Origin: Pirellulaceae bacterium
Lineage (GTDB): Bacteria > Planctomycetota > Planctomycetia > Pirellulales > Pirellulaceae
Assembly (NCBI GenBank): GCA_020852965.1
Contig: JADYZV010000039.1
Location: forward strand, 62,001-126,000
Direction of reading: 5' to 3'
Length of the DNA: 64,000 bases
Shown here: positions 25,389-33,379 of the stretch, piece after piece
Numbering within the stretch: position 1 is the stretch's first letter
Layout of the letters: each line of letters opens with the position of its first letter
Translations under genes and position numbers: made by a program
The notes under the pieces: generated by a model
Seen by the model: the letters and a program-made list of their open reading frames with translations, nothing else
What the model was told of the DNA's origin: nothing
Database searches by the model: none

Positions 25389-26360
25389 CTATTGGGCGGA
25401 GCTGCGATTGCCACTCGGGCTGGCTCCGATGCGCAGCCCGTCCGGCATAGGGCGCGCCGCCGATAGAAAGCCTTGCTCAAACAGGTACATTTTCAGCTTT
25501 CGGAAGGTGTCGAACGACTCGGGGTAGATCCACACGGTCACGACGGTTTCCGCCGGATTGCGGCTGGCGAGCTCCATGTAAAGTCGTCCCGATGTACTAC
25601 AAGCCTGCTCGATGGGTTCGGCCTCGTCGGTCGATACCTGTTCGAGTTCGAAACGATCGAGTTCCATGCCACCGGGAACCGACAACATGCGGTACTTCAT
25701 CATCCAGCCGCCGATCGGCCCCAAGGTGTCTTCGAGCGAGCTGCGCGAGGCGTTGCGCCGGGCTGCCAAAGGAACTTGTTGTTTGAGGGTATCGACCAAT
25801 CGATCCCAGGGGATGAGCGACACGCGATTGTTCTGTAGCTTGATGTGCATCTCGCGATGAAAGACCGTTTTGGCCATGGGCGTGGGCAGGTGCTCGAGCA
25901 CAATTTTCGGGCGTTTCGATTCTTCGGCTGCGCCCATTTTCTCGGTCATCTCGCTGAGTTTGGATTGTAGCGTTTTCAGCTTTTGTTCCTGTTCGATACT
26001 AGCCCGTTTGTCCTTGTCGAGCGTTTGCAAGTGCTTTTCCACCGCCTCGCGCGCCAGGGTGACTTGATCCAACAAGTTGTCGCGTTCGAGTTTGCGATAG
26101 GCATTTTCTAAGTCGTAGGCACGCAGTTGGTCATGCGTATCGAGCAGCGATTGTTGCAGCGCGCGAACTTCGCGCACGGGTTCGTCCAACTCGGCTGGCG
26201 GTGCCTTCTCCGCCAGTTCGCGCCCGTAGGCTTCGGCATCGATTTTCGTCTTCGAGCCGACCACCACGACCAGGATGATCATGATCCCGACCAAATTGGC
26301 GATGGTATCCAGGAATGAATCCTCGCCTACCGAAGCGTCTTCTGAGTGTCGTCGAGGCAT
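25389..26360 (-). CDS. Single-TM coiled-coil subunit of a TolQ/MotA-type motor operon (third gene)
   Basis: 323 residues. A short basic and acidic N-terminus (RRHSEDASVGEDSFLD) leads into one transmembrane helix IANLVGIMIILVVVVG (about 20-35), with Asp14 and Asp18 just before it. Acidic residues at this place are the proton-carrying residues in ExbD/TolR/MotB, so Asp18 is a candidate. Residues about 60-145 form a coiled coil (LQQSLLDTHDQLR, QEQKLKTLQSKLSEM). A mixed alpha/beta domain occupies about 155-310. No OmpA-type peptidoglycan-binding motif is evident. Third gene of a minus-strand operon, separated from the second by a 7-bp tandem array that ends 7 bp before its ATG. Confidence 0.7.
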   Translation of the reverse strand: MPRRHSEDASVGEDSFLDTIANLVGIMIILVVVVGSKTKIDAEAYGRELAEKAPPAELDEPVREVRALQQSLLDTHDQLRAYDLENAYRKLERDNLLDQVTLAREAVEKHLQTLDKDKRASIEQEQKLKTLQSKLSEMTEKMGAAEESKRPKIVLEHLPTPMAKTVFHREMHIKLQNNRVSLIPWDRLVDTLKQQVPLAARRNASRSSLEDTLGPIGGWMMKYRMLSVPGGMELDRFELEQVSTDEAEPIEQACSTSGRLYMELASRNPAETVVTVWIYPESFDTFRKLKMYLFEQGFLSAARPMPDGLRIGASPSGNRSSAQ

Positions 26361-26367
26361 ATTGTTT

Positions 26368-26437
26368 GGTTCTTAGTTCTTAGTTCTAGGTTCTAGGTTC
26401 TAGGTTCTAGGTTCTAGGTTCTAGGTTCTAGGTGCTT
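26368..26437. repeat. Heptanucleotide tandem array (10 units)
   Basis: Exactly ten 7-bp units: GGTTCTT, AGTTCTT, AGTTCTA, six GGTTCTA and GGTGCTT on the plus strand. The array occupies the spacer between the second and third genes of the motor operon and begins 8 bp upstream of the third gene's start codon, where its ribosome-binding site should lie. Followed (26452-26500) by a GC-rich repeat segment shared in inverted orientation with 28540-28592. Confidence 0.95.
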
Positions 26438-26509
26438 TTCATTTCTTTTGGTTTGGGTTCTCCTCGCCCAGGACTTTGGGGAGAGGGGCTAGGGGGGAGG
26501 GTATTGCAT

Positions 26510-28498
26510 TTACTGGCTGCGTTGGACATCCAGGCCGCTGCCTTCGAGCAGTTGTTGTAGTTGATGGAATCGCCACTGGGCGTCGGGTGCGACGTCGACT
26601 ACCAACGTTGGTTTCCAGTACCCACCGCTGAGCGCAAGTCCCCAACTGTCGACTCGCTCGGCGACCACGTGGGCCAAGCGTTCAGCCCGTTGTTGGGGTG
26701 AAAGGTCGAAAGTGATTGCAATAGCCGACGGGTCATTGGCCTTGCCGGAATCGGGTAGGACAATCCAGCGGTCGGCCAAGCACTGTAGGCGTATCGAACG
26801 ACCTACGCTGGTCTGCGATGGCGGGCCTTGCGACCACGCCCAACCTCGCCCACGACGACTGGCCACGGGAGCTGTCGACTCTTGCCGCTGGCCATTGAAG
26901 TCCTTGTTGAGCGACAATTGGGGCGAAGCCTGCTGACCGTTCATGTCGTCGGGTGGTTGCGACGCGCTACCTGGCGCGCCGCCGCTAGAGCCTGCCTGAG
27001 AACCGCTGGCGGACTGGCCGGCCGAACCGCTGGAACTGTCACTGGAGCCGCCTTGGTTGGGAGCGTTGAGGGGCATCGCCATTTGGCTGCCCGACATCTG
27101 CGAGCCGCCGCCGGACCCACCGGCCGCGCCACCAGCCGCGTTGCTTGAGGAGCTATTCGCAGAGCTGCTCGAACGGTTACCTGCTTGTGAACCTCCGCCG
27201 GCTGGACTGCCGCTGCCAGCGGAGCCAAACAAGCTCTCACCCCCCGCGCTTCCTGCCGGGTTGGTGCCTTTCGGATTGGTACCTGGAGTCGAGCCTTCAC
27301 CAAAGCCCATGGGGCCATTGCCCGATAGAGCTGGCCGGTCGCCTGTGCCATTGGACTGCGAACCGTCTCCCTGGAGCGCTGCGGCGGTATCGCTCGAGCT
27401 GCCATCGGCCCAACCGCCGCGCCCGCCTGCACCGTAGGCTCCATCACCAGAACCAGCCTGCCCACCACTAATACTCGAATAGTCGCCCCCGTAGCCACTG
27501 CCGCCGTGAGCGTCCGATCCGTAGCCGCCCAGTTCCGTCCCACCGCCTACTGCACCTCCGCTCAGCGGACGATCGCGCTGCGACAATCCGCGGTATTTCT
27601 GCGGCATGGCCAAAATCAAAGCCGCTTGACGTTCGCGGGCTAGTTCGAGCGCTCGGACAATTTTGTCTGTCAGTCCAGGCTCGCCGTCGGGGAAGGTCAG
27701 CTCGACTTCGTCGCCCATCAGCTCGTATCCGAATTGGTCGTCCCAACCGCTCATCGCCGCTCGAGCCATGGCATAAGAGCGAATGCCGGACGGGCGCACG
27801 ATCAACAGCGGATAAGCGGTACTAGTGACGGCATGGTTGGCTGGGGCATACTGCGTGCGAATGGTGCGGAGGGCGGCGTCGAGCGGATTGCCCGGTCCAT
27901 AGGGAGGCTCGAGATCCTCGGTTCGCAGCAGGATACCTTCGGGCTGAATGCGGATGCCTTGTTCGATGCACTCGAGGTAGATTGGTCGGCGATGGGTACC
28001 GTTAGGGCCATCGTAGGGAATGATGGCGAAAATCGGCTTGTCACCATCGGGCTTGTCGAGCTTCTGTTTGAGTTTTTCCCCCGCTTCGAGCAGTTGCTTT
28101 TCCAGTAGTGAAATCGCGTCTGCTTGAGCCTGCCGTTCTGTTTCGTCACTCTGCTCGTCGGCTTCCGCCAGTTCGGCGGTGCGTTTCAATTGCTCCACTT
28201 CGTCCAGCAACTCTTGGATGTGGTTTTCCAGGTGTTGCAGACCCAGTCGCTTCTTCTCCAGCTCGAGTCTGGCTTCGGTCAATTGCTTCTGGAAACCGCG
28301 ATTGGCCGATGCTAGTTGGCTCTCGACCTCTTCGGTTTGTTGTGTGGATTGTTTGGCGATCTGCAACGCCGAGGCGTGCGCAGCGGAAACGACCAGCATT
28401 AGGATGAGGACTAGCGCCCCCATCGTACACAGTAGCACGGCCAAGAATGGAAAGAGCGACGGAGCTAGTGAATCGCGTTGTCGACTAGCGCGGCTCAT
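26510..28498 (-). CDS. Single-TM coiled-coil/Gly-Ser-rich subunit of the motor operon (second gene)
   Basis: 662 residues. One N-terminal transmembrane helix SLFPFLAVLLCTMGALVLIL (about 14-33) has no acidic residue inside or just before it. A coiled coil spans about 45-150 (EVESQLASANRGFQKQLTEA). A globular domain covers about 153-305 (PIFAIIPYDGPNGTHRRPIY, YPLLIVRPSGIRSYAMARAA). A roughly 220-residue Gly/Ser/Ala low-complexity linker follows (about 310-530), and then a C-terminal domain (about 570-662: LADRWIVLPDSG, AERVDSWGLALSGGYWKPTL). It lies between the channel gene and the third gene, with tandem arrays on both sides. Role inferred from context as a MotB/ExbD-like partner. Confidence 0.7.
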   Translation of the reverse strand: MSRASRQRDSLAPSLFPFLAVLLCTMGALVLILMLVVSAAHASALQIAKQSTQQTEEVESQLASANRGFQKQLTEARLELEKKRLGLQHLENHIQELLDEVEQLKRTAELAEADEQSDETERQAQADAISLLEKQLLEAGEKLKQKLDKPDGDKPIFAIIPYDGPNGTHRRPIYLECIEQGIRIQPEGILLRTEDLEPPYGPGNPLDAALRTIRTQYAPANHAVTSTAYPLLIVRPSGIRSYAMARAAMSGWDDQFGYELMGDEVELTFPDGEPGLTDKIVRALELARERQAALILAMPQKYRGLSQRDRPLSGGAVGGGTELGGYGSDAHGGSGYGGDYSSISGGQAGSGDGAYGAGGRGGWADGSSSDTAAALQGDGSQSNGTGDRPALSGNGPMGFGEGSTPGTNPKGTNPAGSAGGESLFGSAGSGSPAGGGSQAGNRSSSSANSSSSNAAGGAAGGSGGGSQMSGSQMAMPLNAPNQGGSSDSSSGSAGQSASGSQAGSSGGAPGSASQPPDDMNGQQASPQLSLNKDFNGQRQESTAPVASRRGRGWAWSQGPPSQTSVGRSIRLQCLADRWIVLPDSGKANDPSAIAITFDLSPQQRAERLAHVVAERVDSWGLALSGGYWKPTLVVDVAPDAQWRFHQLQQLLEGSGLDVQRSQ

Positions 28499-28539
28499 GC
28501 ACGACTCCCCTTGAATGCGCTGATAGATTCATGCGTTTG

Positions 28540-28592
28540 CCCCTCACCCCCAGCCCCTCTCCCCAGGGTACTGGAGCGAGGGGAGCCAGAAT
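28540..28592. repeat. GC-rich dispersed repeat (CCCTCACCCCCAGCCCCTCT type)
   Basis: CCCCTCACCCCCAGCCCCTC followed by TCCCCAGGG and GCGAGGGGAGCC is a familiar intergenic repeat of environmental bacteria that yields spurious LTPSPSPQGTGARG-like translations. A related copy lies in the opposite orientation at about 26452-26500. Both copies flank heptad arrays. Confidence 0.7.
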
Positions 28593-28611
28593 CGAAAAAA
28601 TGAAAAATGAA

Positions 28612-28793
28612 ACCAAGCACCAAGCACCAAGCACCAAGCACCAAGCACCAAGCACTAAGAACCAAGAACCAAGAACCAAGAACCAAGAACCAAGCACCAA
28701 GCACCAAGCACCAAGCACCAAGCACCAAGCACCAAGAACCAAGAACCAAGAACCAAGAACCAAGAACCAAGAACCAAGAACTAAGAACTAAGC
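28612..28793. repeat. Heptanucleotide tandem array (26 units)
   Basis: Exactly 26 units of 7 bp (ACCAAGC, ACCAAGA, with ACTAAGA/ACTAAGC at the ends) occupy 182 bp between the channel gene and the second gene. Units change in blocks: six GC-type, then GA-type, GC-type and GA-type again, suggesting expansion and gene conversion. The last unit overlaps the channel gene's final codons and stop (28788-28790). Long frames across it are artefacts of the repeat, since 7 bp is not a multiple of 3 and all frames stay open. Confidence 0.95.
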
Positions 28794-30245
28794 AGCTTTT
28801 TTATTGTCGCGCATGCCAAAGGGGATCGTGCCGCGTTCTTGCTCAACGTGTTGCGCTAGCTGTTCGGTATCTAGCTTTACTTCGTCGATGGGTTTTGATT
28901 TGGCGGCCACGCGGGGACGGATTGGGGTGCCACGAATCACGCCGCTGCGTTCCAGGCAAGTGGCCAGTACGGCGACGGCTTCGCCGACGCAGGTTGTCGC
29001 TTCTTCGATACGGCCGACGTTCTCTAAACGCTGGACGCTGGCATGGATCGTCTCTTCCAACTTGCGCAGGTCGCTAGTCGATTCGATCAATTGGCGCAAT
29101 GAGTCGCTTTGGCGAATCATCTCTTTTTGTTGGCCTTGGATTAGTCTGGCCTGATCGCTGAGTGTGGTTTGCCATTGCTGCCAACGCAGGTCTTGATGGC
29201 GACTTCCTTCCTCTTGGAGTTTGCTCAGCTCGGTCACGTGTTTGTCGAGTGCCTGGCCGACGCGGTGACTGATCTGAGTCTCGACGACTTGGCTGCGTTC
29301 TTGGGTCCACTCGCTCCACTGTCGTTGAGTGTCGAACAAGGAATCGCTCCACAGGCTGGCTTGTTCGGTCACCAACTGTCGCACGCCGGCGAGCACGCCA
29401 TCGAGCGCTTCGCGCACGGGCGCAAGCAGATTGTCTTGTGCATCAAACGGATCGGCTGAAAGATACGGAATTAGGCAATCGGCCGCATCGGAGTCGATCT
29501 GGCTGAGGATGCTTTGTTCGAGTCGACTGATGGCGAACTGAACAAACATCGAAATGACCGTTAGAACCAAGGCGATCGCCGTTGTATCGAAGGCGATGTT
29601 CAATCCGGCCGTCAATTGATTCATCGCGTCCCCTTGCTGTGATGCAAGCGTAGCGGTATCGAGCTGGCTGAGCGTTTGAGAGATGCCCAGGACCGTTCCC
29701 AAGAAGCCGAGCATCGGCATCGCCCAGTGGATGATGCGTAGCAGGCTGTAGCTGTCGTGCTGCCGATCGGCTTCCAGTTCGGAAAGCGATTTCAGATCGG
29801 ATTCGAGCTGATTGCGACGACCGCGGTTGATTTGCAATTCGAGTACGCGCCAGATGCGAGCCCCGAACCAACTGCGTTGGAGTTGGTCGTTCTGCGTCTC
29901 CCAATTGGCGACCAACCAAGCTGGGCGTTGCTTGGCAGCGATCTCGTTACCATCGTCGATCAGTCTCTGGAGCGTATTGCTCCCGCGCGAAGTCAAGCGG
30001 GTTTGCTGCAGGGCGGCCATCCATTTGAGCGTTAGGCCGACGATGCCGACGATGAACAAGCAGACCGAGGCGATGGCGACGGGGTGTCCCAAGCAGTAAC
30101 GCCGCAAAATGGGATAATCGAGCGGCCCATACAGGATCAAGCCGAAAAACGCAGCCGATAAGCCTACCCCGATCAGCAAGACTTGAGGTAGCGGGAGTGT
30201 GCAGCTTTGCGGCTGAGAGCGACGGTTCGAGTTCACGTGTGTCAC
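28788..30245 (-). CDS. MotA/TolQ/ExbB-type proton-channel protein with long helical tail
   Basis: 485 residues. Four transmembrane helices: about 21-40, 55-75, 171-191 and 219-239. The third contains MLGFLGTVLGISQTL, the family's GxxGTVxGI signature, and the fourth begins FDTTAIALVLTVISMF, with the threonines expected in the ion path. Residues 240-485 form a long helical, coiled-coil-rich cytoplasmic tail (VGQALDKHVTELSKLQEE, QQKEMIRQSDSLRQLIEST). MotA-family subunits form pentamers that use ion flow to rotate a dimer of MotB-like proteins. It is first in a minus-strand operon with two different single-TM coiled-coil proteins. The long tail recalls ZorA of Zorya defence, but no helicase or nuclease genes follow. 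Confidence 0.85.
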   Translation of the reverse strand: MTHVNSNRRSQPQSCTLPLPQVLLIGVGLSAAFFGLILYGPLDYPILRRYCLGHPVAIASVCLFIVGIVGLTLKWMAALQQTRLTSRGSNTLQRLIDDGNEIAAKQRPAWLVANWETQNDQLQRSWFGARIWRVLELQINRGRRNQLESDLKSLSELEADRQHDSYSLLRIIHWAMPMLGFLGTVLGISQTLSQLDTATLASQQGDAMNQLTAGLNIAFDTTAIALVLTVISMFVQFAISRLEQSILSQIDSDAADCLIPYLSADPFDAQDNLLAPVREALDGVLAGVRQLVTEQASLWSDSLFDTQRQWSEWTQERSQVVETQISHRVGQALDKHVTELSKLQEEGSRHQDLRWQQWQTTLSDQARLIQGQQKEMIRQSDSLRQLIESTSDLRKLEETIHASVQRLENVGRIEEATTCVGEAVAVLATCLERSGVIRGTPIRPRVAAKSKPIDEVKLDTEQLAQHVEQERGTIPFGMRDNKKAA

Positions 30246-30390
30246 TTACTTCCATGTAGGCGGCAGTGTTGACTAGGACGCCTTGCCTAGTGTTCGGTTC
30301 TCCGAGTTGCGTTTCCGGAGCTCGGTTGCCGTTTCTTAGATTGCTGGGGATTGTGCTAAACCGTCGTCCTCGCGTCCAGGTCGATTTTGT

Positions 30391-30422
30391 TATGGAGCGC
30401 GGGGATTTATCACCGCTTTGGC
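30391..30422 (+). repeat. Family R repeat, one copy
   Basis: TATGGAGCGCGGGGATTTAT plus CACCGCTTTGGC matches the reverse complement of the copies at 12062 and 12100. It lies in the 277-bp spacer between the divergent motor operon and the next plus-strand gene. That spacer otherwise shows no gene. Confidence 0.75.
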
Positions 30423-30522
30423 AAAATGAGATGACCTTGCGACGAACTAACTGGTTTCGTACAAGCGCAGCATCAATGGAATGATTAAGTTTTTTGCAAT
30501 CTATAACATAGAGGCATCACGC

Positions 30523-30873
30523 ATGAACGCTTGGCTGGGACGCATTGGTTTTGTCGTCGCAATGGGGGGGCTGTTTTGGCTGTTGTCGCCACCGCTGGCG
30601 GCTTTGCGCGGACAGACGGCTTACAGTCAGCAGGAGAGTGCGGCGCGGCCATTGCAGAATTCCTTGCAAGTGCAGAGTACGATGCTCTCAAGTGGGGTGC
30701 AGCAATTGTCGGTGATCGATTCGCAATCCAAATCGTTGGCCGTCTACCACATCGAGCCGACGACGGGGAAGATCCTGCTCAAAAGCGTCCGCAATCTCCA
30801 GTGGGACTTGCAGATGGAGCATTTCAACGGCCAAGCCCCACTGCCTGGCGAACTACGACAAGTCCAACCGTAA
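30523..30873 (+). CDS. Small secreted or membrane-anchored planctomycete protein
   Basis: 116 residues from ATG 30523, with GAGG eight bases upstream (an in-frame ATG at 30481 lacks this). The N-terminal hydrophobic segment IGFVVAMGGLFWLLSPPLAAL acts as signal or anchor. The C-terminal part QQLSVIDSQSKSLAVYHI, TGKILLKSVRNLQWDLQM and FNGQAPLPGEL reads as a conserved planctomycete family. I recognise the pattern but know no function. Preceded by a divergent operon and followed by a family B repeat (30910). Confidence 0.65.
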   Translation: MNAWLGRIGFVVAMGGLFWLLSPPLAALRGQTAYSQQESAARPLQNSLQVQSTMLSSGVQQLSVIDSQSKSLAVYHIEPTTGKILLKSVRNLQWDLQMEHFNGQAPLPGELRQVQP

Positions 30874-30909
30874 GCAGCTTGTTGGCTAGGGTACGACCTC
30901 CATCCTAAA

Positions 30910-30934
30910 CCGTCGCTAAGCGTCGGGCCACATT
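30910..30934 (+). repeat. Family B repeat, intergenic copy
   Basis: CCGTCGCTAAGCGTCGGGCC plus ACATT, a variant of CCGACGCGGAGCGTCGGGCC. Inverted arms flank a short centre. It lies 37 bp after the stop of the small secreted protein gene. Confidence 0.75.
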
Positions 30935-31106
30935 GACATCCTTTTAGGGTATGAAATGGGGGCAAAAACGGCAGAATTGGCGCGGTTCCTGGCTTGTGGG
31001 GTAAAATTAAGGGGCTAAGGGTTTCGTTTTCTGGCGACCTTTGGTTAGTATAGGTAGCTTACGATGCCCCTTTTCTGTCGCCACCGGCCTAGGAGTTCCC
31101 CCAGCA

Positions 31107-32474
31107 ATGTCTAATTTTGTATCGCTTGATGAAGCTGCCAAGAAGCTTGGGGTCAGTGCCGATGAGCTGGTGGAGATGCTTTCACGGGGCGAAATTTTCG
31201 GTTATCGCGACGGAGCGAGTTGGAAATTCAAGCCGACTGAAATCGAGCGTGTCGCATCGGAAATGATGGGCGATGCCTTGGACGAAGACCCGGCGGGCTC
31301 CTCAATTCTGATGTCTGAATCGTCCCTTGGGCTCGGCAGTTCTCATGGTAGCAAGATTGGCAGCGATGTAGATTCCGAGGATGGGGCCGATCCCGACAGT
31401 GACGTGTCCCTAGTAGCTGACCCCTCTAGTGGCAGCGACGTCCGTTTGGTAGCCAATCAGTCTTCGGCATCGGACAGTGGTTCTTCGGTTGGTGGTTCTG
31501 CTGTGGGGAGCGATTTGGAGTTGGCACCCGATGAAGAATTGGTAGTTCCGTCCAGCGACGATGACGACGATGAGCTGGCCCTAGAAGTAGGTGATGGGGC
31601 CGATATTCTCTCCGGTTCTGACGTAGCTCCGGCGGTCAGCAGCGATTTAGACCTCGACTTGGCCGGCTCCGACGTCGTGTTAGCCGGCTCGCATGACAGT
31701 GATATTCCGTTGTCGGATTCGGACAAGCTCGACATCAGTGGCGAGGGCTCGAACGTATTGGGTGACTCCGATTTGAGCTTGGCAGGTGGGAGTGAATTGA
31801 TCAAAGGAGACAGCGATCCTGCTATAGATTCGTCCGGTCTGGGGCTTAGCGGTAGCGATTTGGAGTTGGCCGATGACGACCTGGTGCTAAGTGGCGGTAG
31901 CGACTTGGCCCTGGCCACCGACAGTGGTATCAACTTGATGAGTCCGGCGGACAGTGGCATATCCTTGGAGGACGAGCCGCTCGATTTGGCTGCCAGCGGC
32001 ATCTCCGGTTTGGACTTGGCGGCCGACGGTTCCGACCCGAGTATTTCTGGAAGCGGTTCGGCAGTCGATTTCCAGCAAGACGAGGAGTTCCAATTATCGC
32101 CATCGGGAGCTCTGGACACCGACGATGACAGCGGTTCACAAGTCATCGAATTGGAGGATTCGTCAGAATTTGGTGACGCAGAAGTCGCCCTACCATCTGC
32201 CGATGGTTTTGATGCCTTTGCCGACGTGGATGCTGGTGGCGATATAGGCTTTGGCGAAGTAGCTCCGGTGGGAGCGCCTGTCTCGATGGGGACGCCCGAA
32301 ATTCCGTATAGCCTGCCCCAGGTGCTCGGATTGCTAGGGATTCTGCTGCTGATGTGTCTGTCGGGGATCTTGGTCACGGACATCGTGCGCAACATGTGGG
32401 CATGGTCGGGCAATGAGAGTCCATTGACGAGTGGCTTTACCGAAATGTTGGTCGGAGCCTTCGGAGTGAAGTGA
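31107..32474 (+). CDS. HTH (excisionase-like) protein with Ser/Asp-rich repeats and C-terminal TM helix
   Basis: 455 residues from ATG 31107, with AGGAG at 31091-31095. Residues about 1-60 are a MerR/excisionase-like helix-turn-helix (SLDEAAKKLGVSADELVEML, GEIFGYRDGASWKFKP). About 330 residues of acidic Ser/Asp-rich repeats follow, with the recurring unit SDLxLA (for example SGSDLELADDDLVLSGGSDL), probably disordered. One transmembrane helix VLGLLGILLLMCLSGILVT lies near the C-terminus. The order DNA-binding-like head, long acidic linker, membrane anchor is typical of planctomycete proteins of this type. No phage genes adjoin, so a role in excision is unlikely; function unknown. Confidence 0.75.
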   Translation: MSNFVSLDEAAKKLGVSADELVEMLSRGEIFGYRDGASWKFKPTEIERVASEMMGDALDEDPAGSSILMSESSLGLGSSHGSKIGSDVDSEDGADPDSDVSLVADPSSGSDVRLVANQSSASDSGSSVGGSAVGSDLELAPDEELVVPSSDDDDDELALEVGDGADILSGSDVAPAVSSDLDLDLAGSDVVLAGSHDSDIPLSDSDKLDISGEGSNVLGDSDLSLAGGSELIKGDSDPAIDSSGLGLSGSDLELADDDLVLSGGSDLALATDSGINLMSPADSGISLEDEPLDLAASGISGLDLAADGSDPSISGSGSAVDFQQDEEFQLSPSGALDTDDDSGSQVIELEDSSEFGDAEVALPSADGFDAFADVDAGGDIGFGEVAPVGAPVSMGTPEIPYSLPQVLGLLGILLLMCLSGILVTDIVRNMWAWSGNESPLTSGFTEMLVGAFGVK

Positions 32475-32502
32475 AAACCCTCCTTTCCATAGGGTGCGGG
32501 TC

Positions 32503-32534
32503 TATGGAGTGCGGGGATTCATCCCCGCTTTGGC
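32503..32534 (+). repeat. Family R repeat, left member of an inverted pair
   Basis: TATGGAGTGCGGGGATTCAT plus CCCCGCTTTGGC. Its palindromic core is GCGGGGATTCATCCCCGC. It pairs with the inverted copy at 32697-32726; the 162 bp between them carry no recognisable gene. Confidence 0.85.
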
Positions 32535-32696
32535 CTGGCGTAGAGTCTGGACCAGGCGAGATCAAACGCTGCCCGATGAGATGGACCATGCCGAGCGCTA
32601 CTTGCTTTTGTCGGCACTGCCGGTCGACTTCGACTATTGCTGCTTCGCAATGCGTGCTTGCCGTGCCATTCAGCGCTGCTGCCAGCCACTTTGCGG

Positions 32697-32726
32697 GCCA
32701 AAGCGGGTATGAATCCCCGCACTCCA
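32697..32726 (-). repeat. Family R repeat, right member of an inverted pair
   Basis: GCCAAAGCGGGTATGAATCC plus CCGCACTCCA, inverted relative to the 32503 copy, so 32503-32726 could fold into one large hairpin or be a small non-autonomous element. The remaining spacer to 32872 shows no gene. Confidence 0.85.
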
Positions 32727-32872
32727 AAAAAGTCGAGGGCTACTTTTGACGTATTTGGCGTTTTGGCGTCGGACTCAAGTAATCTCTCTTTCGCTAGAAA
32801 CATGAAATTGGTACGGTTCGAGAACGTCTGGAACTCGAATCGACTGGAGATCGCAGGAAAGGAATCTGTGCG

Positions 32873-33379
32873 GTGCGCCAACAACAGCCCTTTCATATCA
32901 ACGCGCTCCGGTTCTCGGTTTTTCGGACGGGACGCGAGCCGCGGATTGTAACATCGAATGCGTTTCAGCCACGTCGGACGCTATTTCGACTGGTCGCATC
33001 GATTTGCTTGTGTGTGGCTTTCTCTGGGCTGGCGGGCTGCAATTCATTCGGTAACTCGCGGTTGGTCAAAGAGCTGCAGAGCGAGAACGACCGGTTGCTT
33101 TCGGAATTTCGCAGTCAGCGCGATCGAGCCGCCGAGCTGGAGAAAACTAATCAAGTGCAAGCTGCTCGGCTGGCCGAAAGCGAAAAACTACTAGCTCGAC
33201 TATCACAGGGGAGCGGTGCCGGAAGGTTGTCGAGCCTACCGCATGTGGGATTGACCACGCCGGCGACTGGCGTGCCCGCATTAGGCGCTGCAGGCTCTAG
33301 TCTGACGGCCCCTGCGGCTCACCCCTCTTCCGCCGCACCAGGCGAGCTGCGGTGGCAGCCCCGAGCTCGCGTCGAGTAG
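32873..33379 (+). CDS. Coiled-coil lipoprotein
   Basis: 168 residues from GTG 32873, which has AGGAAAGGA ten bases upstream. The signal sequence is long: a basic n-region of about 37 residues, then LVASICLCVAFSGLAGC, a type II lipobox with the cysteine expected to be lipid-modified. A coiled coil (ELQSENDRLLSEFRSQRDRA) of about 55 residues follows, then a Ser/Ala/Pro-rich tail ending WQPRARVE. Length and layout resemble small outer-membrane spacer lipoproteins, but no family name can be given. Confidence 0.65.
   Translation: MRQQQPFHINALRFSVFRTGREPRIVTSNAFQPRRTLFRLVASICLCVAFSGLAGCNSFGNSRLVKELQSENDRLLSEFRSQRDRAAELEKTNQVQAARLAESEKLLARLSQGSGAGRLSSLPHVGLTTPATGVPALGAAGSSLTAPAAHPSSAAPGELRWQPRARVE

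Noticed and set aside
28495-28791. Several long overlapping frames rich in WFLVLGAWCLVLGA or NQEPRTKHQAPS
   Set aside because: They are translations of the 7-bp tandem array, open in every frame because the unit contains no stop in most phases; composition and position argue against coding.
25389-30245. Zorya-type anti-phage system
   Set aside because: The channel protein has a ZorA-like tail, but neither partner shows an OmpA domain and no ZorC, helicase or nuclease gene is adjacent.
31107-32474. Phage excisionase marking a prophage
   Set aside because: Only the short HTH-like head resembles excisionases; the protein is 455 residues with a TM helix and there are no phage genes or attachment repeats nearby.
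32519-32896. 125-codon minus-strand frame containing GVRGFIPALARK
   Set aside because: It is read from two family R repeats and adjacent noncoding DNA; similar peptides arise wherever this repeat occurs.
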